In this document: positions 26,761 to 35,299 of the stretch, piece by piece
Layout: the number at the start of each line of letters is the position of its first letter
How positions within the stretch are numbered: the stretch's first letter is position 1
Notes under the pieces: generated by a model
What the model saw: the letters and a program-made list of their open reading frames with translations, nothing else
What the model was told of the DNA's origin: nothing
Database searches by the model: none
Made by a program: the position numbers and the translations under genes
DNA from: Chitinophagaceae bacterium
GTDB lineage: Bacteria; Bacteroidota; Bacteroidia; Chitinophagales; Chitinophagaceae
DNA length: 64,000 nucleotides
Direction: 5' to 3'
Assembly (NCBI GenBank): GCA_947455215.1
Contig: CANGNA010000006.1
Coordinates: forward strand, 32,254-96,253

Positions 26761-29700
26761 ATGCCGCACGAACAAAAACAAATTTTCCTTACGTCATCGC
26801 CTACCCGCTGGCAGCGTTTTAAATGGACCTTCAGGATAGCTGCATTCATCATAGTTGTTTTCATTGCAGTGCTGGGCGTAGCTATTGTGCGCGAGTTCTC
26901 ACCCAAGATACCCCAGATAAAGCATGACAATAAGCAATACAAGTCCATAATAGATAATGGTAAAAATGCCGCTCTGAATAATTTGCTGAGCAAATATTCG
27001 GGTTTTGGGAATTACATAAATAAGTCGAGCCAGCTACGTTCTATTAAATATGTGAACAGATCGGATAGTCAGTACCACCAAACGATTCCCATCCGTGCAG
27101 CCTTTTACGATGCCACAGATGAACAGTCGTACTACTCGCTGAAAAACAATATCAATAAGCTAAATATGTTGTTGCCGCTGTGGATGACCATAGACTCGGC
27201 GGCCGATACCATTATTGTTAATTCAGAGATACGCGGGCTGGATATTATCAAAGGATCGGGCATACCGGTGGTGGCTGTTATCTCCAACTTCTCGGGCGAA
27301 GATTTTAACGGGCGACCGCTGCATCGCATATTCAGCAATAAGGCCAGCAGAACAAAACTGATAGACGGCATTCTACGCACCATTCAGCAAAATCATTTTG
27401 CCGGGGTAAATATCGATTTCGAAGAACTGGCTGAAATATCAGACGAGCCACTTATTACGTTCATGAGAGAACTGTACGAACGGATGCACCCGCTCGGGCT
27501 GATAGTGACGCAGGATGTACCGCCGTTCAACCCCGACTTTAACCTGAAAGAGCTGGCCAAATATAACGACCACCTTTTTGTGATGGCCTATGATGAGTAC
27601 AATAGTAACAGCGCGGCGGGCCCTATATCGTCGCAGAAATATATAGAAGCCGCTATGGACGAAGCGATAAGGTCGGTGCCACCGGAGAAACTGGTACTGG
27701 CTATTGCCGGATATGGTTATGACTGGGCCAAAGGCAGAGCAGGCGAAGATGTATCGTATGCCGAAGCGCTGAGCATTGCGGGCGATGAGGACGCCAAGGT
27801 AAAATTTGACACAGGCACCTACAACCTGAACTACAGCTACACCGACGATGACGACATTCAGCATGATGTGTTTTTTACCGATGCCGCTACCAACTTCAAT
27901 ACCATACGCTTTGCGGCTGAATATGGAGCGGCAGGGGTAGCATTGTGGCGGTTGGGCCAGGAAGATAGCAGGCTGTGGACATTTTATAATAAAGACCTGA
28001 GCGATAATGCGACCGATACCTTCAACTACAAAGTGTTCAACCATGTTAATGTAACAACGGACGTGAACTATGTGGGTGAGGGTGAGATACTGGATGTGAT
28101 CACGCAACCAAGGGCGGGTAAGGTGTTCCCGACCATTGACACTGAAGAATCGCTGGTGGCAGATGAGCGGTATGACAGTCTCCCTTCAATATTCGTCATC
28201 CGCAAATACGGTAAGAAAGATAAAAAGGTAGTATTAAGCTTCGACGATGGTCCTGACGAAAACTATACGCCGCGCATATTGGACATACTGAGCAAAGAAC
28301 ATGTCCCCGCAGTATTCTTTGTAACGGGAAGAAATGCCATCAATAATATCCCGATCATCAAACGCGAATACCGGGAGGGCTTTGAGCTGGGCAACCATAC
28401 CTTTTCTCACCCCAACATAGCTGCTATCAGCCAGAACAGGGCTCAATTTGAATTGAACAGCACCCGTCTGCTACTGGAGAGCATCACCGGGCATTCTACC
28501 ATCCTCTTTCGCGCACCCTACAATGCTGACTCTGAGCCAGAGACGATGCAGGAACTGGAGCCCGTAGCCTTTGCCAAGGACAATAATTATCTGACCGTTG
28601 GCGAATCGATAGACCCAAATGACTGGGAGAAGGGCATCAGCGCCGATTCTATTTTTGCGCGTGTAGTGCAGCAGGAAAAGAATGGCAACATCATATTATT
28701 GCATGATGCCGGTGGCGACCGCGAGCAGACGATCATTGCGCTGCCGCGCATCATCAAATACTTTAAAGACAAGGGGTATACCTTCACCACCGTGGCCGAT
28801 CTTGTGAACGAACAAGATGCCCAGCTGATGCCTGCTGTGCCCCGCAATAAAAGTTATTACCTGGTACAGTTTAGCTACTATATGGCCGAAGCCGGCTACT
28901 GGGGCAGTAAAACACTGTTTTACCTTTTCCTTGCCTGCATTGGCTTATCGATAGGTAAATTATTACTCTTAGCATACCTGGCCATAAAGCAACGCCGGAA
29001 AGAAAAAAACAGGCAGTTACCGCCATTGGCCGACAACCCGCTGGTGAGCATAATAGTACCCGCATATAACGAAGAAGTAAATGCTGTGAACGCACTCACC
29101 AAACTGCTGAACAGCACCTACCCCAACTTTGATATTGTTTTTGTAGATGATGGCAGTGCTGATAAGACGTACGAAAAAGTATTGGCCGCCTTTAAGGATA
29201 ATAACAAGGTAAAGGTGCTGACAAAACCCAATGGTGGCAAGGCTTCGGCACTCAACTATGGTATAGAGCAGACAGAAGCAGAATACGTAGTGTGTATAGA
29301 TGCAGACACGCATCTGCAGCCCGATGCCATAGCCCTTATGGTGCGCCATTTTACGGATGCGGAGACAGGCGCAGTAGCAGGCAATGTAAAAGTGGGCAAC
29401 GAAGTGAACATACTTACCCGCTGGCAAAATATAGAGTACGTTACCAGCCAGAATTTTGACCGCTATGCTTTTGCCGCCATCAATGCTATAACCGTGGTAC
29501 CAGGGGCTATAGGTGCGTTCCGCAAAACAGCTATAGAAGAGGCCGGAGGATTTACCAGCGATACATTTGCCGAAGACTGCGACCTGACCGTGCGCTTGTT
29601 GCGTGCGGGCTATACCATAAAAAACGAGACAGCAGCCATCGCCCTTACCGAGGCCCCGGAAACCCTGCAACAATTCCTGAAACAACGCTTTAGGTGGAGT

Positions 29701-30129
29701 TTCGGTATCATGCAAAGCTTCTGGAAAAACAGGGATGCGCTGTTTAACAGGCAGTATGGATCGCTGGGAATGATAGCCCTGCCCAACATATTGATATTCC
29801 AGATACTGATACCATTGCTCTCCCCCCTGGCCGATATTTTTATGATCGTGGGATTGCTTACCGGCAATGCGCTGATGATATTGAAATACTACGGGCTGTT
29901 CATGCTGATAGATGTAGCGGTTGCAATGATGGCATTCTCTTTTGAACGCGAAAACCTGCTTAAGCTGGTATGGATGATACCACAACGCATAGCCTATCGC
30001 TGGCTGATGCTATATATACTGTACAAAAGCATACGCCGCGCCCTGAAGGGACAACTACAAAGCTGGGGCGTGCTGAAACGTACCGGCAACATAAAAGAGA
30101 ATGCAAGACTAAAAAGCTTTAAAATATGA
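26761..30129 (+). CDS. Membrane polysaccharide enzyme: GH18-like + NodB deacetylase + GT2 synthase fusion
   Basis: 1122 residues from ATG 26761 (an upstream in-frame TTG is less likely). Order: a transmembrane helix (about 20-42); a GH18-like domain (about 85-405) with FAGVNIDFEELAE (the DxE core) and LFVMAYDEYNSNS; a NodB polysaccharide deacetylase (about 480-690) with SFDDGPDENYT, GNHTFSHP, RAPYN and LLHDAGGDR, so metal and catalytic residues are present; two transmembrane segments near 710-745; a processive GT2 domain (about 755-990) with VPAYNEE, DDGSADKT, CIDADTHL, FAEDCDLT and the QRFRW motif; then C-terminal helices. This combines in one chain activities that in the Pga system are split between PgaB (deacetylase plus GH18-like) and PgaC (GT2). 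It should make and trim or deacetylate an amino-sugar polymer. The polymer is inferred, not proven. Confidence 0.87.
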   Translation: MPHEQKQIFLTSSPTRWQRFKWTFRIAAFIIVVFIAVLGVAIVREFSPKIPQIKHDNKQYKSIIDNGKNAALNNLLSKYSGFGNYINKSSQLRSIKYVNRSDSQYHQTIPIRAAFYDATDEQSYYSLKNNINKLNMLLPLWMTIDSAADTIIVNSEIRGLDIIKGSGIPVVAVISNFSGEDFNGRPLHRIFSNKASRTKLIDGILRTIQQNHFAGVNIDFEELAEISDEPLITFMRELYERMHPLGLIVTQDVPPFNPDFNLKELAKYNDHLFVMAYDEYNSNSAAGPISSQKYIEAAMDEAIRSVPPEKLVLAIAGYGYDWAKGRAGEDVSYAEALSIAGDEDAKVKFDTGTYNLNYSYTDDDDIQHDVFFTDAATNFNTIRFAAEYGAAGVALWRLGQEDSRLWTFYNKDLSDNATDTFNYKVFNHVNVTTDVNYVGEGEILDVITQPRAGKVFPTIDTEESLVADERYDSLPSIFVIRKYGKKDKKVVLSFDDGPDENYTPRILDILSKEHVPAVFFVTGRNAINNIPIIKREYREGFELGNHTFSHPNIAAISQNRAQFELNSTRLLLESITGHSTILFRAPYNADSEPETMQELEPVAFAKDNNYLTVGESIDPNDWEKGISADSIFARVVQQEKNGNIILLHDAGGDREQTIIALPRIIKYFKDKGYTFTTVADLVNEQDAQLMPAVPRNKSYYLVQFSYYMAEAGYWGSKTLFYLFLACIGLSIGKLLLLAYLAIKQRRKEKNRQLPPLADNPLVSIIVPAYNEEVNAVNALTKLLNSTYPNFDIVFVDDGSADKTYEKVLAAFKDNNKVKVLTKPNGGKASALNYGIEQTEAEYVVCIDADTHLQPDAIALMVRHFTDAETGAVAGNVKVGNEVNILTRWQNIEYVTSQNFDRYAFAAINAITVVPGAIGAFRKTAIEEAGGFTSDTFAEDCDLTVRLLRAGYTIKNETAAIALTEAPETLQQFLKQRFRWSFGIMQSFWKNRDALFNRQYGSLGMIALPNILIFQILIPLLSPLADIFMIVGLLTGNALMILKYYGLFMLIDVAVAMMAFSFERENLLKLVWMIPQRIAYRWLMLYILYKSIRRALKGQLQSWGVLKRTGNIKENARLKSFKI

Positions 30130-30416
30130 CCTACAAACTTTAGTAGTTTAATGGCAGGAAAAGGGCGTTTCACCCCTATTTTGGCAATATTTACCTCAAA
30201 AAAAATAACTAAAAGCCAAATGGCAGTACTTTAGCCAAAACGTTGATAATTAATCAACTACAACGACAAAATTTTATAGTGCACTTGTGCATTTATATAA
30301 AGGTTTTCATGGTGATAGGGTTTATAGGGGCTGGTCTATTCTTAGACCGGCTTTTCTTTTTTTAATAAACCGACACCAGATATATATGCTATTTATGGGG
30401 AGAATTGTTCCTTAGA
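30130..30416 (+). other. Gene-free gap ending in a strong terminator (possible small RNA)
   Basis: No credible protein frame. It contains a palindromic GTTGAT-aatta-ATCAAC, then a stem (gctggtcta / tagaccggc, one G-T pair) at 30330-30351 followed by TTTTCTTTTTTT. The terminator is about 200 bases after the upstream stop, farther than usual for a simple 3' end. A near-consensus -7 word (TACTTTAG) lies at about 30227-30234. A short RNA of about 120 bases is possible; a long 3' UTR is equally likely. Confidence 0.4.
30330..30351 (+). terminator. Rho-independent terminator
   Basis: A 9-bp stem with a 4-base loop (TTCT) and one G-T pair, followed by a long T-rich tract on the plus strand. It ends transcription from the polysaccharide fusion gene or from an RNA encoded in the gap. 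Confidence 0.85.
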
Positions 30417-31388
30417 TCAGCGATTAGCAGGGAGAGAGATCTCAAAGATGGCACCATTGGGCTGGTTGTCCTTCACAATTATCTGCCCGCGGTTCTGGGT
30501 TATTACTTTACAGGTGAGATAAAGACCTAAACCTGTACCCTTTGCTTTACGTGTTTCCTCGCTGCCTACCCGATAGAATTTGTCAAACACCTTCTTCTTT
30601 TCCTCGTCGGTGATACCGGTGCCCAGATCGCGAACCTGTAGTACTACCCTGTTATCTTTCTTTTCAAGAACAACAGTTATGGGTTTGTCGGAAGGAGTGT
30701 ACTTAACCGCATTTTCCAGCAGGTTGTTCAGGGCTATCTGCAGCATTACCTTATCGCCATTAACCATACAGCCGGGGGTAATTTCTTCTTCAAACCGCTG
30801 CGGGTGACGGGCTGCATATTCTGCTACGGCGTCCTCAGCCAGCTGCGACAGATCAATGGTATCGTGAGTAGTTTTATACGTACCACCTTCCAGCTGCGAT
30901 GCCAGGAGTATATTATTACACAGATCGTTGAGGCGATTGGCCTCTTTTACGCTGCGTCCTACTAATGGTGCTATCTTATCGGGGGGCAACTGATGCTTCT
31001 CCATGGTCTGGAGGTTAAGCTTGATGGCCGCAATGGGCGTTTTCAATTCGTGCGTGACCGCCAGCATAAAATTATTCTGCTGCCTGGATAGCATGAAGCG
31101 CCGCTTGAGCGACGAATAGACCACAGCGGCACCAATAAGGATGACAACAATAAAGGTGCCCCCCTCACCAATGTACTGCATGGTACGGCGTTCCAAATCG
31201 TGCTTACGGCTGGCAAGCTCTGCATTATATTCTACAGGAGTGGCTGTGCTGTCGATGCGACTTTTCAACGTGATCATCTCCTGCGCGTATATACGGCCGC
31301 TCAATTTCTGCAGGCTCATCTCCCAAAAGACCACTGCCGTAATGATGTAGGCAAGAAGCAACAGGTATAAAGAGGAGAAGATGCGCAT
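30417..31388 (-). CDS. Two-helix membrane sensor histidine kinase
   Basis: 323 residues. TM1 (about 4-24) and TM2 (about 77-95) flank a short extracytoplasmic loop of about 50 residues. HisKA box VTHELKTPIAAIKLNLQTM carries the phosphoacceptor His. HATPase_c has NNLLENAVKYTP, DLGTGITDEE and GTGLGLYLTCKV. The sensor loop is very short, so it may read membrane state or a partner protein. No response regulator is adjacent. It starts two bases after the gldH stop and is likely co-transcribed with it. Confidence 0.9.
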   Translation of the reverse strand: MRIFSSLYLLLLAYIITAVVFWEMSLQKLSGRIYAQEMITLKSRIDSTATPVEYNAELASRKHDLERRTMQYIGEGGTFIVVILIGAAVVYSSLKRRFMLSRQQNNFMLAVTHELKTPIAAIKLNLQTMEKHQLPPDKIAPLVGRSVKEANRLNDLCNNILLASQLEGGTYKTTHDTIDLSQLAEDAVAEYAARHPQRFEEEITPGCMVNGDKVMLQIALNNLLENAVKYTPSDKPITVVLEKKDNRVVLQVRDLGTGITDEEKKKVFDKFYRVGSEETRKAKGTGLGLYLTCKVITQNRGQIIVKDNQPNGAIFEISLPANR

Positions 31389-31390
31389 AG

Positions 31391-31885
31391 TTAGATCTTC
31401 TTAAAATAACCGGCACCCACCATTTCCACTCTCATGCCCACGTGCAATACCTCGGGCAGCGGGTTGACGCGCATATTTTGCTCCAGCCTTATCTCATAAG
31501 TGCCGGTACGATCGAACTTTACTGAGTCGCCAAGGTCTAAATACACCCGCTCTTCGTAAATGGCGCCCATGCCCCTACCCTTCCATTTACCGGTGGGATC
31601 GGCCAGGATGACGTTTACACGCTCCTTTTTAATATTAGGGCTACCCGGCGTTTTGATGTACATCCACATCCATAAATTACTGTAGGGATATGCCTGTGTA
31701 TGCTGAATAATGAATGAAGTACGATAATGCGCAGTAGTATCGGTAATATCGAATTTAAAAACAGGAGAAAAACTATATGCCCACTGATTTTGCGGGATAG
31801 GTTCCTGCTTCTGGTAATATGGAGATGGGATACATCCACCCAATGCCAGGCCGATCAATAATACCAATAATAAATAACGACACAT
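31391..31885 (-). CDS. gldH: Gliding motility lipoprotein GldH
   Basis: 164 residues. Lipobox LALGGCIPSP marks the lipidated Cys (residue 18). The GldH-like core is clear: NQWAYSFSPVFKFDITDTTA, YRTSFIIQHTQAYPYSNLW, and GTYEIRLEQNMRVNPLPEVL with the GMRVEMV end. GldH is required for gliding and T9SS function in Flavobacterium and is widespread also in non-gliding Bacteroidetes. It supports a functional T9SS in this organism. It lies in a two-gene unit with a histidine kinase, not with other gld genes. Confidence 0.88.
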   Translation of the reverse strand: MCRYLLLVLLIGLALGGCIPSPYYQKQEPIPQNQWAYSFSPVFKFDITDTTAHYRTSFIIQHTQAYPYSNLWMWMYIKTPGSPNIKKERVNVILADPTGKWKGRGMGAIYEERVYLDLGDSVKFDRTGTYEIRLEQNMRVNPLPEVLHVGMRVEMVGAGYFKKI

Positions 31886-31974
31886 CTATATAAAAATAAA
31901 ATGAAGACTAAAGAAGAGCGGTTGCTCAGCGGGCTAAATTACACCATTATTATTAAAGGGATATATTTTGCCTG

Positions 31975-32586
31975 CTATTTTGCTGCAGTATAATAACGAA
32001 CCATTGGTCGGCTCTTTGAAGTGCGGTCTACCACCCGGAAGCCGGCCTTTTCGAAAGACTTATACAGCCCTATCCATGCAAAGGAATCGGGCAGGACATC
32101 CTGTGTTGGGACCGTGGGATATGCCTCTATCACCTCTATTTTCTGCTCGCGGGCATAGTCTATCAATCCTTTCAGCATAGCTACCGATACGCCCATTCTC
32201 CGAAAGTCTTTGCGAATAAAGAAGCAAGTTACCGACCATACTGGTCTATCGTCGATGGGTTTATGCACCCGGCTGCGGGCCAATTTAGGATAGTGGGCAC
32301 GCGGTGCAAATGCCATCCAGCCTACAGCCTGCCCCTGGTATATGCCCAACAGCCCGGTGGGCATATTGTCCCACACCAGTTGTTTCATGGCATTTTTGTT
32401 ACCATCGTTTTGTTTTCCCTCTGTAAATTCAGCCTTGTCGAGCCTGAAGAACATGCACCAGCAGTTACCGCAAGCCCCTCTTTCGCCAAACAGTGCGGTA
32501 AACAAAGCCCAGTTCTTCCTGTTGAGTGGTTCAAAGGTCAACTCATCGGCGACATCAATATCGGGCATTGGTAACAGCTTTTTCAT
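31975..32586 (-). CDS. GNAT N-acetyltransferase
   Basis: 203 residues. The core VGWMAFAPRAHYPKLARSR, WSVTCFFIRKDFRRMGVSVA (acetyl-CoA loop R-R-x-G-x-x) and LIDYAREQKIEVIEAYP identify the GNAT fold. The N-terminal GACGNCWCMFFRLDKAEFTE has several cysteines typical of this subgroup of bacterial acetyltransferases. Substrate unknown. It is upstream of, and divergent in function from, the gldH unit; both are on the minus strand with about 90 bases between them. Confidence 0.85.
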   Translation of the reverse strand: MKKLLPMPDIDVADELTFEPLNRKNWALFTALFGERGACGNCWCMFFRLDKAEFTEGKQNDGNKNAMKQLVWDNMPTGLLGIYQGQAVGWMAFAPRAHYPKLARSRVHKPIDDRPVWSVTCFFIRKDFRRMGVSVAMLKGLIDYAREQKIEVIEAYPTVPTQDVLPDSFAWIGLYKSFEKAGFRVVDRTSKSRPMVRYYTAAK

Positions 32587-32604
32587 ATAAGTACTGATCT
32601 TATA

Positions 32605-32754
32605 CTAGAAAGTACGTCCACCACCGCGGTATTGCACATGCGACCTGTGGTAGCGCCATTTGGTTTTGTACCTGCGGAAATAGTTACGCCTGCAACCTGA
32701 TACAAGAACAATAAGTAAAATAAGTGCAATAAGTTTTACAAAGTCGATTCGCAT
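32605..32754 (-). CDS. Very small lipoprotein (49 aa)
   Basis: ATG at 32754 with a lipobox-like LIVLVSGCRRN after a hydrophobic segment, then a very basic, Tyr/Arg-rich tail (RYKTKWRYHRSHVQYRGGGR). The mature part is about 30 residues. A -7 box ends nine bases upstream, which supports real expression. It may be transcribed with the downstream GNAT gene. Function unknown. Confidence 0.6.
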   Translation of the reverse strand: MRIDFVKLIALILLIVLVSGCRRNYFRRYKTKWRYHRSHVQYRGGGRTF

Positions 32755-32763
32755 ATATGTGTG

Positions 32764-32771
32764 CAAAGTTA
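32764..32771 (-). promoter_or_regulatory. -7 promoter box for the small lipoprotein
   Basis: TAACTTTG on the minus strand, exact TAnnTTTG, nine bases before the ATG at 32754; the transcript would start near or at the start codon. Confidence 0.5.
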
Positions 32772-32885
32772 ATAAAGGAATGAAAGTTTCAAAGAGGGAG
32801 TACACCTTACAATTATTAACTTTTTCTACACATTTAAGAGTGCCCCGAAGCGGGTGACAATCTGCAACTGAATAGCTGTAAACAT

Positions 32886-32893
32886 TATCTTTG
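32886..32893 (+). promoter_or_regulatory. -7 promoter box for the TonB-dependent receptor operon
   Basis: TATCTTTG is an exact TAnnTTTG match 44 bases before the receptor ATG at 32938. No convincing -33 TTG. Confidence 0.5.
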
Positions 32894-32937
32894 TCGCGCT
32901 GTAGCAAAATACAGTAGCCTTTTTCAATATAAATTCA

Positions 32938-35283
32938 ATGAAAAATACTTTACGCATGCACCGGAAAGCAGGCCTGCTGGCTCTTGCTTTTTTACTTGTA
33001 TCAGTTGTTGCCATGGCCCAGCAAGCTACCATTAAGGGGTTTGTGTATGACAAGAAGACGGGTGAACCTATGTCTTTTGCCAATGTGGTGATCATGCACA
33101 CTTCTAACGGCGTACAGTCGGACATCAACGGTTATTTTTCTTTGAACATAGCACCAGGCACCTATTCGCTGCTGGCCACTACGCTTGGCTACGATTCTAC
33201 CATTATTTCTTTTACTGCACATCCCGGCGAGATCATCACCAAAAAGCTCTTGCTGTCTCAATCTCAAACAGAACTAAAAGCTGTAGAGATAGTAGGCGGT
33301 AAAAAAGACAAGGCGGTGCGCATTAACACCGGCCTTACCAAGATCACCCCACAGGAAATGAAGCGCCTGCCCAGTGCAGGTGGTGAACCCGACCTGGCGC
33401 AGTACCTGCAGGTGATACCCGGTGTGGTATTTACAGGCGACCAGGGCGGACAGTTATATATCCGCGGTGGCTCCCCTGCTCAAACAGGTATCTACCTGGA
33501 TGGTGTTACCATCTACAATCCTTTCCATTCCATAGGTCTTTATTCAGTATTTGAAACTGAAGCTATACGTAGTGCCGACGTATACACCGGCGGTTACAGC
33601 GCACAGTACGGCAACCGCACATCGGCCATAGTAGATGTACACTATAAAGATGGTAATAAGAACAACCTTTCCGGCGTGTTGTCAGCATCACCTATCATGT
33701 CGAGGATAATGCTGGAAGGCCCATTGGTAAAGTCTAAAAAAGAAGATAACGGAGCCGGTATCACCTTCCTGGTAACAGGCAAGACCAGCTACCTGGACCA
33801 AACGTCTAAAGCGCTATACAGCGGGCTTGGCGACGCCTTTAAGAACGGGCTTAACTACAATTTTACTGACGTATACGGCAAGGTAACGTTCAACGGCGAC
33901 AATGGTAGCAAGCTCAATCTCTTCGCCTTTAATTTCGACGACCAGGCCAAACTGACGAACCAGAGCGCAGATACAGCACAAGGACTTTATCACTGGAAGA
34001 ACTTTGGTACAGGTGCTACCTTTGTAGTCTCTCCGGGCAACACTTCAGCACTGATCGATGGTAAGTTTGCTTACTCTAATTACAATATCTCGCTGGATCA
34101 GGTAGGTGTACCCGCAGACTCTTTCCCCAGCACAAGCCAGATCAATGGTTTCGAAGCAGCTATCAACTTTACTTACTTCCTGCCAAACTACAGCCAGCTG
34201 AAGTACGGCGTGGAAGTGAATGGCCTGCATACTGCACTCAACTACTATAGCGCTGCCGGGATCAGTACTACGCTCGACCGCCAGAGTACGAACGCTGCGG
34301 CATATGCAACCTACAGGCAGGTAATAAAAGGCAAATTCATACTGGAGCCAAGCATCAGGATACAGTACTATTCTGAACTCAACAAAGTGTCTCCTCAGCC
34401 GCGCCTGGGTGTTAAATATAATATCTCCGACAATGTGCGCATTAAGGGTTCTACCGGCCTGTTTGCACAGAACATCATCAGCACCAAGACCGACAGGGAT
34501 ATCGTAAACCTGTTCACCGGCTTCCTGCTGAGCCCGGACCAACAAATAAAGAATGCCGACAACCAGTACGTAAAGTCTAACCTGCAGACCGCATTCCACC
34601 TGATCACAGGTATAGAAGTGGATGTGAACCGCGTAGAACTGAACTTTGAGCCATGGATAAAGATATTTGGCCAGATAGACGAGCTGAACCGCAATAAACT
34701 GGTAGCTAACGATCCGGACTTTATGGCTGCAAACGGCCGCGCTTATGGTGCCGACCTGTCTGCTAAATTCAGCTATGGCCGTATATACCTGTGGGGTGCA
34801 ATGGGCTACCAGATGGTTACTTACACCAGCATCGGCCCGGACGGACAGAAGCAAACATACCCTACCCCGTTCGATACCCGTTTCAATGGCAATGCGGTAG
34901 TTTCCTACACAGCAGGCAAGAAAAAAGACTGGGAATTCTCTGGCAGGCTGAACATACACTCACCATTCCCGTTCACCCAGACACAGGGCTTCTATGAGCA
35001 GCAGAATATCGGTGGCCTGTCCTCTAACCCATTGGGTGGTAATGGAGCACTTACGGTATTGTATGCCAATGAGATCAACGGTGGCCGCCTGTCGTGGTAT
35101 CACCGCCTCGATCTGTCTGCAAAGAAACATTTCCCGCTGCGTAACAAAACCAACATAGACGCAACACTTGCCGTAACGAACGCATACAATAGGAATAACA
35201 TTTTCTACGTTAACCGTATTACCAACGGCAGAACGTACCAATTGCCTCTGTTCCCAAGTGCAAACATTACCTGGACTTTCTAA
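32938..35283 (+). CDS. TonB-dependent receptor with carboxypeptidase-like regulatory domain
   Basis: 781 residues. Signal peptide to about 28, then a CarboxypepD_reg-like domain (KGFVYDKKTGEPMSFANVVI through KKLLLSQSQTELK), a plug domain (YLQVIPGVVFTGDQGGQLYI, RGGSPAQTGIYLDGVTIYNP, DVYTGGYSAQYGNRTSAIVD) and a beta-barrel ending in a terminal Phe (NITWTF). It is on the short side for the family and has no clear TonB box. Ligand unknown. It heads an operon with a TPR protein, a second barrel and an HU/SPOR protein, with gaps of 16, 10 and 36 bases. Confidence 0.93.
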   Translation: MKNTLRMHRKAGLLALAFLLVSVVAMAQQATIKGFVYDKKTGEPMSFANVVIMHTSNGVQSDINGYFSLNIAPGTYSLLATTLGYDSTIISFTAHPGEIITKKLLLSQSQTELKAVEIVGGKKDKAVRINTGLTKITPQEMKRLPSAGGEPDLAQYLQVIPGVVFTGDQGGQLYIRGGSPAQTGIYLDGVTIYNPFHSIGLYSVFETEAIRSADVYTGGYSAQYGNRTSAIVDVHYKDGNKNNLSGVLSASPIMSRIMLEGPLVKSKKEDNGAGITFLVTGKTSYLDQTSKALYSGLGDAFKNGLNYNFTDVYGKVTFNGDNGSKLNLFAFNFDDQAKLTNQSADTAQGLYHWKNFGTGATFVVSPGNTSALIDGKFAYSNYNISLDQVGVPADSFPSTSQINGFEAAINFTYFLPNYSQLKYGVEVNGLHTALNYYSAAGISTTLDRQSTNAAAYATYRQVIKGKFILEPSIRIQYYSELNKVSPQPRLGVKYNISDNVRIKGSTGLFAQNIISTKTDRDIVNLFTGFLLSPDQQIKNADNQYVKSNLQTAFHLITGIEVDVNRVELNFEPWIKIFGQIDELNRNKLVANDPDFMAANGRAYGADLSAKFSYGRIYLWGAMGYQMVTYTSIGPDGQKQTYPTPFDTRFNGNAVVSYTAGKKKDWEFSGRLNIHSPFPFTQTQGFYEQQNIGGLSSNPLGGNGALTVLYANEINGGRLSWYHRLDLSAKKHFPLRNKTNIDATLAVTNAYNRNNIFYVNRITNGRTYQLPLFPSANITWTF

Positions 35284-35299
35284 CAAGAACTACAACTGA

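Noticed and set aside
29017..29985. 322-codon open frame on the minus strand
   Set aside because: Antisense to the GT2 domain of the polysaccharide fusion gene.
34045..34959. 304-codon open frame on the minus strand
   Set aside because: Antisense to the TonB-dependent receptor, no start context or family motif.
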